Below are positions 1-6,177 of a DNA stretch of 7,508 nucleotides, in pieces. The position numbers and the translations under genes are program-made. The DNA is from Schwartzia sp. (in: firmicutes) (GTDB lineage Bacteria > Bacillota > Negativicutes > Selenomonadales > Selenomonadaceae): contig JAGAZS010000217.1 of NCBI GenBank assembly GCA_017939945.1, positions 1-7,508 of the forward strand, given 5' to 3'. The notes beneath the pieces were generated by a model that saw nothing but the letters and a program-made list of their open reading frames with translations, had not been told where the DNA came from and searched no databases. Position 1 is the stretch's first letter. Each line of letters opens with the position of its first letter.

Positions 1-953
1 ACGCGCCATCCGTGGCCAAAGGCATCTCCCAGCAGCAGCGTGACGTGGGGACGGGCGACCTCGCCGCGGCTTTCCAGCAAATCAAGGATAAGCTGACGGC
101 GGAGGGATTGTTTGATCCTGCACACAAGAAGCCGCTGCCGAAATTTCCGAAAACAATCGGTGTGGTGACTTCGCTTTCAGGCGCGGTGCTCCGCGATATT
201 TACCGCGTGTCGAAGCGGCGGTTCCCGTCGGTGCAGCTCATTCTGTATCCGGTGCAGGTGCAGGGCGAAGGCTCGGCGGAGGAAGTGGCGGCAGGTATCC
301 GCTATTTCAATGAGAAATTACCTGTTGATGTGATGATTGTCGGGAGGGGCGGCGGTTCGGCGGAGGACCTTTGGTCGTTCAATACGGAACCGGTTGTCCG
401 CGCGATATATGCGTCGAAAATTCCGGTGATTTCGGCAGTCGGGCACGAGACGGATTATACGCTTTCCGATTTGGCGGCGGATGTGCGGGCGGCGACGCCG
501 TCGCAGGCGGCGGAGTTGGCGGTGCCGGATGCGCGGGAGCTTTTGACGCAGATTGATGGGCTTTGCGCAAGGCTTTTCGGGGCGCGGGACCGCTGGATGA
601 ACGCGAAGCGCATGAAGCTGTTGCTGTGTCTCAGGCGAAAGTCGATGGCGACGCCGCAGCGGATCATGGATTTGAAACGGGACAGACTGAAGAACGCGTC
701 CGATGCGCTTTCCGCAGGCGTCCGTCAGGTGTTCCGCGAAAAACAGCAGCGGCTGGATATGACGATGGACCGAATGGAGCTTTTGAATCCGATCCGCATG
801 CTGCGGCGCGGATACAGTATCGTAGAGGACGAGAATGGGAAACTGGTGCGCTCGGCGGCGGGAACTCGTGCGGGCGACAAATTGACCGTGATTTTGGCAG
901 ACGGGCGCGTCCATGCGGACGTCCGGGAAGTGGAGCAAGGAGGAAGCAAATAA
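1..953 (+). CDS. xseA: Exodeoxyribonuclease VII large subunit, 5'-truncated by the window edge
   Basis: Catalytic subunit of exonuclease VII, a cytoplasmic nuclease that cuts single-stranded DNA from both ends into short oligonucleotides and works in repair and recombination together with XseB. The reading frame is open from base 3 and ends with TAA at 951-953. The GTG at 12 lies inside the protein and is not the start; the N-terminal OB-fold lies outside the window. The catalytic-core motifs follow in order: IGVVTS with the conserved Asp (codon 195-197), GRGGGSAEDLW from 342 with its Arg (345-347), and SAVGHETDYT with His (444-446) and Asp (453-455). These match the four residues known to be essential in E. 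coli XseA (D155, R205, H238, D241). A Lys/Arg-rich, probably coiled-coil segment follows (about 540-780), then LLNPIRMLRRGYSIV (783-827) and the C-terminal domain ending near GDKLTVILADGRV. The motif usually written TSxTGAA reads TSLSGAV here. The last codons carry the ribosome site of xseB. Confidence 0.97.
   Translation, partial: APSVAKGISQQQRDVGTGDLAAAFQQIKDKLTAEGLFDPAHKKPLPKFPKTIGVVTSLSGAVLRDIYRVSKRRFPSVQLILYPVQVQGEGSAEEVAAGIRYFNEKLPVDVMIVGRGGGSAEDLWSFNTEPVVRAIYASKIPVISAVGHETDYTLSDLAADVRAATPSQAAELAVPDARELLTQIDGLCARLFGARDRWMNAKRMKLLLCLRRKSMATPQRIMDLKRDRLKNASDALSAGVRQVFREKQQRLDMTMDRMELLNPIRMLRRGYSIVEDENGKLVRSAAGTRAGDKLTVILADGRVHADVREVEQGGSK
937..944 (+). promoter_or_regulatory. Strong ribosome binding site for xseB
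   Basis: AAGGAGGA, a near-complete complement of the 16S rRNA 3' end, lies 8 bases before the ATG at 953 and inside the last codons of xseA. It fixes the xseB start and rejects the longer upstream reading in the same frame. It is the best Shine-Dalgarno in the window, which suggests xseB is translated more strongly than neighbours that rely on coupling. Confidence 0.85.
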
Positions 954-1204
954 TGGCGGCGCGGAAAGAAGCGACGAAGGAAGCGTCCTTTGAGGAATCG
1001 CTGGCGGAGCTGGAGACAATCGTGGAGCAGATGGAGACCGGCGAGCCAAGCCTTGCCGATCTAATGGAGAATTACAGCCGGGGCATCCGGCTTTCGCAGA
1101 AATGCATGAAGGCGCTGGAACGGGCGGAAAAGGCCATGGACCTGCTTGTGAAGGAAGGCAAGGAAGAAACGGAAGCTCTGGAATTGGCAATCGAAGGTGA
1201 ATGA
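953..1204 (+). CDS. xseB: Exodeoxyribonuclease VII small subunit
   Basis: Small subunit of exonuclease VII; several copies bind the coiled-coil part of XseA and are needed for a stable, active enzyme. The 83-residue product has the usual family length (60-90). It carries the hallmark block SFEESLAELETIVEQMETGE (about residues 11-30), a second amphipathic helix containing NYSRGIRLSQKCMKALERAE, and a charged tail rich in Lys and Glu. It looks almost entirely helical, as expected for this two-helix protein. The ATG shares its A with the TAA stop of xseA (TAATG), and a strong Shine-Dalgarno AAGGAGGA sits at 937-944, 8 bases ahead, so the start is secure. An in-frame extension upstream exists but is only a shadow of xseA. 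The subunits are made from adjacent, coupled cistrons, which fits their stoichiometric complex. Confidence 0.96.
   Translation: MAARKEATKEASFEESLAELETIVEQMETGEPSLADLMENYSRGIRLSQKCMKALERAEKAMDLLVKEGKEETEALELAIEGE
1194..1200 (+). promoter_or_regulatory. Ribosome binding site that favours the second ATG of ispA
   Basis: AAGGTGA complements the tail of the anti-Shine-Dalgarno region. It abuts ATG 1201 with no spacer but lies 6 bases before ATG 1207, the usual spacing. It lies within the final codons of xseB, so ispA translation is probably coupled to that of xseB. Confidence 0.5.
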
Positions 1205-1206
1205 GG

Positions 1207-2085
1207 ATGCAAAAAGAGGAATGGGCGCGTCGGCGCGCGCTGGTCGAGGAGGGGCTGCTTCGCGAGCTCCGGGAGGACGAGGCTTTTGATGCGCGGCTGG
1301 CGGAGTCGATGAAATACAGCTTGATGGCGGGAGGAAAACGGCTTCGCCCTATTCTTCTGATGGCCGCGGCGGACGCGGCCGGCGGCCACGGCGACGATTA
1401 TCTGGCGTCGGCCTGCGCGTTGGAAATGATTCATACCTATTCTTTGATCCATGACGACCTTCCGGCGATGGACAATGACGATTACCGTCGGGGACGGCTG
1501 ACGAATCATAAGGTGTACGGCGCAGGCCTTGCGACGCTGGCGGGCGACGCGTTGCTGACGTTGGCCTTTGAAGTGCTGCTGCGGCAAAAAGGCGTTTCGC
1601 CGGAAACTCTCGTCCGTGTGGTGCGGGAGATCAGCACTGCGGCGGGACCTGAAGGCATGGTCGGCGGGCAGGCGCTCGATCTCGAGTCGGAGGGCAAACA
1701 TATCGATCGGGACACGCTTCGCCGCATGCACATGGCAAAGACCGGTGCGCTTTTCCGTGCGGCGGTGCGCTCCGGAGCAATTCTTGCGGGAGCGGACGAC
1801 GCGAAACTGGCGGCGCTGACCGAGTATGCCGAGGCTTTCGGGCTGGCGTTCCAGATTACCGACGACATTCTCGACGTGACGGGGGACGAGGCTGCTATCG
1901 GGAAGCCCGTAGGCAGCGATGAACGCAATCAGAAATCGACGTATGTGACGTTGACCTCGCTGGACGAGGCCAAACGCCTCGCACGGGAAGCGGTGGACAG
2001 AGCGCATCAGGCGCTGGCGCCGCTGGGAGAGAAAGCGGCGTTTCTCGACGAGCTCGCGGAATATTTGATTACAAGAGACAGATAG
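1207..2085 (+). CDS. ispA: Farnesyl diphosphate synthase (short-chain trans-prenyltransferase)
   Basis: Condenses dimethylallyl/geranyl diphosphate with isopentenyl diphosphate to give farnesyl diphosphate, the precursor of undecaprenyl phosphate and prenylated quinones. Counted from the ATG at 1201, it shows GGKRLRP (44-50), which binds isopentenyl diphosphate; the first Asp-rich motif DDLPAMDNDD (85-94) followed by RRG; GGQALDL (155-161); KTG (180-182); the second Asp-rich motif DDILD (221-225); and GKPVG...KSTY (234-248). The DDxxxxD spacing of the first motif, with YSLIH just before it, is the pattern of bacterial farnesyl-type enzymes such as E. coli IspA. Product length cannot be proven by eye; geranylgeranyl diphosphate is possible. 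Two in-frame ATGs compete: 1201 (overlapping the xseB stop as ATGA) and 1207. AAGGTGA at 1194-1200 touches the first but is 6 bases from the second, so I prefer 1207 (292 residues). The next gene, dxs, starts the pathway that feeds this enzyme. Confidence 0.95.
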   Translation: MQKEEWARRRALVEEGLLRELREDEAFDARLAESMKYSLMAGGKRLRPILLMAAADAAGGHGDDYLASACALEMIHTYSLIHDDLPAMDNDDYRRGRLTNHKVYGAGLATLAGDALLTLAFEVLLRQKGVSPETLVRVVREISTAAGPEGMVGGQALDLESEGKHIDRDTLRRMHMAKTGALFRAAVRSGAILAGADDAKLAALTEYAEAFGLAFQITDDILDVTGDEAAIGKPVGSDERNQKSTYVTLTSLDEAKRLAREAVDRAHQALAPLGEKAAFLDELAEYLITRDR

Positions 2086-2104
2086 ACGGGATTGGTTGAA
2101 AAGT

Positions 2105-3985
2105 ATGGGCAACCTTTTGGACAGGATTGACGAGCCGGAAAAACTGCATAATCTTTCGACGGAAGAATTGGAAGCATTGGCGGCGGAGCTTCGCGAATTG
2201 ATCGTCTCCACGGTTTCACAGACGGGCGGACATCTCGCACCGAGTCTCGGCGCAATCGAGCTGACGCTGGCGCTTTACAGCGTTCTGCATTTGCCGACGG
2301 ACAAGGTAGTCTGGGACGTCGGTCATCAGGCGTACGCGCATAAGATCCTGACCGGGCGCAGGGAGCGATTTTCTGCACTGCGCCAGTGGCAGGGCATCAC
2401 CGGTTTTCCGTCCCGTGCGGAGTCCGAATATGATGCATTCGGCGTCGGTCACGCCAGCACTTCGATCTCGGCGGCCCTCGGTATGGCGATTGCCCGCGAT
2501 CTCAAAGGGCGCGGCGAGCATATCGTGGCGGTGATCGGCGACGGCGCGATGACGGGCGGCGAGGCTTTTGAGGCGCTGAATCACGCGGGGGATATCGGCA
2601 AGAATCTGATCGTCGTATTGAATGACAACGGCATGAGCATTGACTTCAATGTCGGCGCAATGAGCGAATACCTTTCGCGCATCCGCGTCGCGCCGCAGTA
2701 TAACCGCGCGAAGGAGGACATCAAGGGATTCCTTCGCAGCATTCCGCATATCGGGGACACGGTGGTCAAGACGGCGGAATTTATCAAGGAGGGCGTAAAA
2801 TCCGTGCTGGTGCCGGGCGGCCTTTTTGAGGAAATGGGCTTCACCTATGTCGGCCCGATTGACGGGCACAATATCCGGCTGATGCGCGACGTGTTTTCCG
2901 AGGCCTGCATGATGGACGGCCCGATTCTCGTCCATGTGCGGACGAGGAAGGGGCGAGGCTATCTGCCGGCGGAAACGGAGCCGGACAAGTTCCACGGCGT
3001 CGGAAAGTTTGACGCGGCGACGGGCGCGGTGAAGAAAGACCCTTCGGCTCCCGCGTCGTACACGTCGGTGTTCGGCGACGCGCTGATCGAGCTGGCGCAG
3101 GAGATGCCGGGCATTACGGCGATTACGGCGGCGATGCCGAGCGGCACGGGACTGAAGAAATTCGGCGAGCGTTTTCCGAAGCGGTTCTTTGACGTGGGCA
3201 TCGCCGAGGAGCACGCGGTGACGCTGGCAGCAGGCATGGCGGCTTCGGGGCTGCATCCGGTGGCGGCGATTTATTCGACCTTCGCCCAGCGCGCTTACGA
3301 TCAGCTGATGCACGACGTTTGCCTGCAAAATCTTCCCGTCACTCTTTGTCTCGACAGGGGCGGGCTGGTCGGCGAGGACGGGCCGACGCACCACGGCGTC
3401 TTCGATTTGTCCTATCTTCGGACCATGCCGGGCATGACGGTTTTCGTGCCGAAGGATGAGAACGAGCTCCGCGATATGCTCTACACGGCGGTGCACATGG
3501 ATTCGCCGACGGCGATCCGCTATCCGCGCGGTGCGGGGCTGGGCGTTGAGCTGATCAAGGGCTTCCGGGAAATCGAAATCGGCAAGGCCGAAATCCTTTC
3601 GGAAGGGGACGACGTGGCGCTGCTGGGGGTGGGCACGATGGTGGATGCGGCGAAAAAAGCGGCGGTGATGCTCGGGGAAAAAGGCGTTCGCGCGTCGGTT
3701 GTCAATATGCGTTTCGTCAAGCCTATCGACACGGCGATTGTCGATAGGGCGGCGAAGAAAAACAAATTGATCGTGACGTTGGAGGAAAACGTGCTGCCGG
3801 GCGGCTTCGGCTCGGCGGTGGCGGAATATATGGCGGACGCGGGACACAGGACGCCGCTGCTCCGGATTGGTATCCCGGACCGGTTTGTGTCTCAGGGCGC
3901 GAAATCAAAACTCCTGGAATCCTGCGGGCTTTTGCCGGAGCAGATTGCCGAAAAAATCATGACTGCATGGACGGGGCTCGCCTGA
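2105..3985 (+). CDS. dxs: 1-deoxy-D-xylulose-5-phosphate synthase
   Basis: Thiamine-diphosphate enzyme that joins pyruvate and glyceraldehyde 3-phosphate to 1-deoxy-D-xylulose 5-phosphate, the first and often rate-limiting step of the MEP isoprenoid pathway and a source for thiamine and pyridoxal. Counted from ATG 2105 (626 residues, the family norm), the motifs run: GGHLAPSLG (41-49) with the conserved His; DVGHQAYAHKILTGRR (71-86); FGVGHAS; the thiamine-diphosphate/Mg motif GDGAMTGG (145-152) completed by NDNGMSI (173-179); GPIDGHN (250-256); the catalytic Glu in GIAEEHAVTLAAGMA (365-379); FAQRAYDQ; DRGGLVGEDGPTHHG (417-431); RYPRG; and a C-terminal transketolase domain ending in GIPDRFVSQG. 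A TTG at 2096 would add three residues. The ATG is preferred because MGNLLDRID matches the usual start of the family. No clear Shine-Dalgarno is visible for either; GACGGG at 2085-2090 is the nearest candidate. It sits 19 bases after ispA and 1 base before tlyA. Confidence 0.97.
   Translation: MGNLLDRIDEPEKLHNLSTEELEALAAELRELIVSTVSQTGGHLAPSLGAIELTLALYSVLHLPTDKVVWDVGHQAYAHKILTGRRERFSALRQWQGITGFPSRAESEYDAFGVGHASTSISAALGMAIARDLKGRGEHIVAVIGDGAMTGGEAFEALNHAGDIGKNLIVVLNDNGMSIDFNVGAMSEYLSRIRVAPQYNRAKEDIKGFLRSIPHIGDTVVKTAEFIKEGVKSVLVPGGLFEEMGFTYVGPIDGHNIRLMRDVFSEACMMDGPILVHVRTRKGRGYLPAETEPDKFHGVGKFDAATGAVKKDPSAPASYTSVFGDALIELAQEMPGITAITAAMPSGTGLKKFGERFPKRFFDVGIAEEHAVTLAAGMAASGLHPVAAIYSTFAQRAYDQLMHDVCLQNLPVTLCLDRGGLVGEDGPTHHGVFDLSYLRTMPGMTVFVPKDENELRDMLYTAVHMDSPTAIRYPRGAGLGVELIKGFREIEIGKAEILSEGDDVALLGVGTMVDAAKKAAVMLGEKGVRASVVNMRFVKPIDTAIVDRAAKKNKLIVTLEENVLPGGFGSAVAEYMADAGHRTPLLRIGIPDRFVSQGAKSKLLESCGLLPEQIAEKIMTAWTGLA
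3722..3748. repeat. Perfect 10-bp inverted repeat inside dxs
   Basis: CCTATCGACA (3722-3731) and TGTCGATAGG (3739-3748) are exact reverse complements around a 7-base loop, CGGCGAT. The repeat lies in the 3' third of dxs and encodes part of the conserved KPIDTAIVDR segment of the C-terminal domain. There is no T-run after it, so it is not an intrinsic terminator. It could form a hairpin in the mRNA or be a chance product of codons for Ile-Asp and Val-Asp. Confidence 0.6.
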
Positions 3986-3986
3986 A

Positions 3987-4823
3987 ATGGAAAAGATACA
4001 CAAGGAACGGCTGGACGTATTGTTGGTGAAGCGCGGGCTGGCCGAGACGCGGGAAAAAGCGAAGACGACGCTGATGGCGGGGCTGGTGTTGGTCAACGGG
4101 CAGAAGATCGACAAGGCCGGGACGATGGTGAAGGAGGACGCGGAGCTTCGCGTTCTCGGCGACGCGATTCCTTATGTGAGCCGGGGCGGGCTGAAGCTGG
4201 AAAAGGCGATGGAAACCTTCAATATAAATATGGAAGGAAAAGTAGTCGCCGATATCGGTGCGTCTACGGGCGGCTTTACCGACTGTGCGCTCCAGCGCGG
4301 CGCTGCGAAGGTCTTCGCCATTGACGTTGGTTACGGGCAGCTTGCCTGGAAGCTCCGGAGCGATTCTCGCGTCGTGAACATGGAACGGACGAATATCCGT
4401 TATGTGCGCCCCGAGGACATCGGCGAGCTTTTGGACTTTGCGTCCATCGACGTCGCGTTCATCTCGCTGACGAAGGTGTTGGAACCGGCTAAGGCGCTTC
4501 TGAAGGATACGGGCGAGATTGTGGCGCTGATCAAGCCGCAGTTTGAGGCGGGGCGCGGCAACGTCGGGAAAAAAGGCGTGGTGCGCGACCCCGAGGTTCA
4601 TCGCTCAGTAATCCGCGCGGTTATTGATTACAGCCGCGAGATCGGGTTTTCCCCGGTGGGGCTGACCTTTTCGCCCATCAAGGGACCGGAAGGGAATATC
4701 GAGTATCTCGTGCATTTGGCGCAGTCGGGCGAATCGTCGGCGCTGACGGAAGAAAAAATCGATGAAATCGTGGACGAGGCGCATAAAGCGTTGGACAAAG
4801 GGGCAGGAAAGGAAGAGCGGTAA
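3987..4823 (+). CDS. tlyA: TlyA-family 16S/23S rRNA (cytidine-2'-O)-methyltransferase
   Basis: SAM-dependent methyltransferase that adds 2'-O-methyl groups to cytidines at the ribosomal subunit interface (C1920 of 23S and, in the longer type, C1409 of 16S rRNA); old annotations call it hemolysin A, and B. subtilis has it as YqxC. The 278-residue product has an N-terminal S4 RNA-binding domain (ERLDVLLVKRGLAETREKAK to about residue 57), the linker PYVSRGGLKLEKA (62-74), then an FtsJ-like Rossmann domain with the SAM loop ADIGASTGGFTDC (88-100). The K-D-K-E tetrad expected for 2'-O-methyltransferases can be placed at K70, D155 (SIDVAFISL), K183 (LIKPQFE) and E239 (GNIEYLVHL). The C-terminal tail is charged and helical. 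The ATG follows the dxs stop by one base and has only a weak GGGG at 3973-3976 upstream, so translation probably depends on coupling. Whether it has any haemolytic role cannot be told and is doubtful. Confidence 0.95.
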   Translation: MEKIHKERLDVLLVKRGLAETREKAKTTLMAGLVLVNGQKIDKAGTMVKEDAELRVLGDAIPYVSRGGLKLEKAMETFNINMEGKVVADIGASTGGFTDCALQRGAAKVFAIDVGYGQLAWKLRSDSRVVNMERTNIRYVRPEDIGELLDFASIDVAFISLTKVLEPAKALLKDTGEIVALIKPQFEAGRGNVGKKGVVRDPEVHRSVIRAVIDYSREIGFSPVGLTFSPIKGPEGNIEYLVHLAQSGESSALTEEKIDEIVDEAHKALDKGAGKEER

Positions 4824-5677
4824 TGAAAAATATCGCGGTGTTTCCGAATGTCGAGAAGGAAGACGCGCCGGAGGTGCTCGCGCGGATTTTCCGGTTTTTC
4901 TCGGACAAGGACGTGCGGCTCTTGATGCCGACGGACAGCGCGGCGTTTTTCCATTATGAAAAGTACGGCGTCGAGGATATCGACGAACAGCCGATGGACA
5001 TGGCGCTTTCCATCGGCGGCGACGGCACGCTGCTGGGCAACTGCCGCCGCGTCTACAAGAAAAACGTCCCCGTCTGCGGAGTGAATATCGGCACTCTCGG
5101 CTTCCTGGCGGACATCGAGCTGTCGGAGCTGGAAGGCAAGCTGGAGAAAATCCTGCGTGGGGAATATTATCTTGAGGAGCGCATGGTAATTTCCGGCTTC
5201 GTGGAAAGCGAAGGGAAGGGAGAACGGTTCCTCGGCAACGCGCTGAACGACATCGTCGTCACGAAGGGCGGCGCGGCGCGCATGCTCCAGCTCACCCTGA
5301 CGGTGGACGGTTTCCGCGTGATGGATTACAAGGCGGACGGGCTGATCATTTCCACGGCCACGGGCTCGACGGCCTATTCGCTTTCGGCGGGCGGGCCGCT
5401 TATCAACCCGAAGGTCAAGGTGCTGCTGATGACGCCGATCTGTCCGCACACCTTCAACGCGCGTCCGATGGTCATGGACGAGGACGACGAGATCAAGATT
5501 GATATCGCTGCGCTCCATCGGGACATCATCGTCACATTCGACGGGCAGGAGAGTTTCCACTTGCTGCCGGGGGACGCGGTCATCGTGCGCCGCGCGCCGC
5601 TTCCGGCGAAGATCGTCAAGTTCGACGACAAGAATTATTACCAGACCATTCGCACGAAGCTTCTCTATAATTCGTAA
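4823..5677 (+). CDS. nadK: NAD kinase (ATP/polyphosphate-NAD 2'-phosphotransferase)
   Basis: Phosphorylates NAD to NADP in the cytoplasm and so sets the supply of NADP(H). The 284-residue product is of family length. It has the catalytic GGDGTLL (65-71) with its Asp at 67, NIGTLGFLAD (88-97), the NAD-contacting ALND (139-142), the long block ADGLIISTATGSTAYSLSAG (171-190) and TPICPHTFNARP (204-215). The block is usually written STPTGSTAY; here the Pro is Ala (codon 5357-5359). The C-terminal beta region ends with FDGQESFHLLPGD, as expected. The ATG shares its A with the TAA of tlyA (TAATG), with AGGAAGAG at 4810-4817 as the ribosome site. In B. subtilis the equivalent operon lacks a NAD kinase between tlyA and the arginine regulator, so the gene looks like a lineage-specific member of the block. 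No regulatory site is apparent. Confidence 0.96.
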   Translation: MKNIAVFPNVEKEDAPEVLARIFRFFSDKDVRLLMPTDSAAFFHYEKYGVEDIDEQPMDMALSIGGDGTLLGNCRRVYKKNVPVCGVNIGTLGFLADIELSELEGKLEKILRGEYYLEERMVISGFVESEGKGERFLGNALNDIVVTKGGAARMLQLTLTVDGFRVMDYKADGLIISTATGSTAYSLSAGGPLINPKVKVLLMTPICPHTFNARPMVMDEDDEIKIDIAALHRDIIVTFDGQESFHLLPGDAVIVRRAPLPAKIVKFDDKNYYQTIRTKLLYNS

Positions 5678-5691
5678 AGGCGGGCGGTTGC

Positions 5692-6177
5692 ATGAAAAAG
5701 GACGAGCGGACGAAGCCGCGCCGACAGGAAAAGATACGGGAAATCATTGAAAATCATATCGTCGAGACGCAGGAGGAGCTGACGGCGCTCCTGCGGCGGG
5801 AGCATATCACGGCCACGCAGGCGACGGTTTCCCGCGACGTCAAGGAATTGATGCTGGTGAAAGTCCCGACCGGCGACGGGCGTTCCCGCTATGCGTTCCC
5901 GAAAGCGGAGGGCGGCGCACGCAGAGAAAATCGTCTGGAGGCGCTCTTCGCCGATGCGGTGACGGGCGTGGACGCCAGCGGCGCTCTCGTGGTGCTGCGG
6001 ACGCTCCCCGGCATGGCGAACGCCGTGGCGTCGGCTCTCGACGCGGCGCAGTGGAAAAACATCATCGGCACGGTGGCGGGAGATGACACCATCCTCGTCG
6101 TCGTGAAGCCGGAAAGCGCCGCGTCCACAGTCGAGATGCGCATGAAAGCGCTTTCGGGAGGGAACGCGGTATGCTGA
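5692..6177 (+). CDS. argR: Arginine repressor, ArgR/AhrC family
   Basis: Arginine-sensing hexameric DNA-binding protein that represses arginine synthesis genes and may activate catabolic ones. The 161-residue product has an N-terminal winged helix-turn-helix (about residues 10-70), with QEELTALLRREHI and the recognition segment ATQATVSRDVKEL (41-53) that carries the family's Ser-Arg pair (S47, R48). The C-terminal oligomerisation and arginine-binding domain shows RTLPGMANAVASALD (103-117) and GTVAGDDTILVV (126-137) with the paired Asp (131-132) expected to contact arginine. The ATG is preceded by AAGGCGG at 5677-5683, 8 bases away, a good one-mismatch Shine-Dalgarno. No arginine metabolism gene is in view, so it acts in trans; location next to recN is standard in Bacillota. 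I found no convincing ARG box near it, so autoregulation is not shown. The last seven bases overlap recN. Confidence 0.96.
   Translation: MKKDERTKPRRQEKIREIIENHIVETQEELTALLRREHITATQATVSRDVKELMLVKVPTGDGRSRYAFPKAEGGARRENRLEALFADAVTGVDASGALVVLRTLPGMANAVASALDAAQWKNIIGTVAGDDTILVVVKPESAASTVEMRMKALSGGNAVC

Noticed and set aside
1..40. Possible frameshift or deletion at the start of the visible xseA
   Set aside because: The stretch before GTGDLAAAF does not match the usual family text closely, but this linker is variable and only a few codons are visible before the window edge, so there is no evidence of a break.
1361..1388. Overlapping GC-rich inverted repeats in ispA (GGCCGCG/CGCGGCC and TGGCCGC/GCGGCCA)
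   Set aside because: They come from a run of Ala and Gly codons (AAADAAGG), use only G and C in the stems, have no T-run, and are expected from low-complexity GC-rich codons.
1072..2211. A 379-codon minus-strand open frame opposite ispA and its flanks
   Set aside because: Same cause: biased Arg/His/Ser composition, no domain recognisable, and it spans the xseB-ispA-dxs junctions, which are clearly coding on the + strand.
2216..3847. A 543-codon open frame on the minus strand opposite dxs
   Set aside because: The predicted protein is extremely rich in Arg and His, resembles no family I know, and lies entirely opposite a strongly conserved dxs. Long antisense frames are expected in GC-rich genes with G or C at third positions.
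4223..4228. TATAAA in an AT-rich patch of tlyA, considered as an internal promoter
   Set aside because: No -35-like sequence at 16-18 bases upstream, and it encodes ordinary residues (Asn-Ile-Asn) in the middle of tlyA, far from the next start.
4628..5560. A 310-codon minus-strand open frame opposite tlyA/nadK
   Set aside because: Arg/His/Val-rich composition with no recognisable motif and no plausible ribosome site; a shadow of nadK.
5659..5676. Possible ARG box before argR
   Set aside because: One half-site (ATTCGT, 5670-5675) resembles the ATTCAT half, with an AT-rich centre, but the other half does not match TNTGAAT. Too weak to call an operator.
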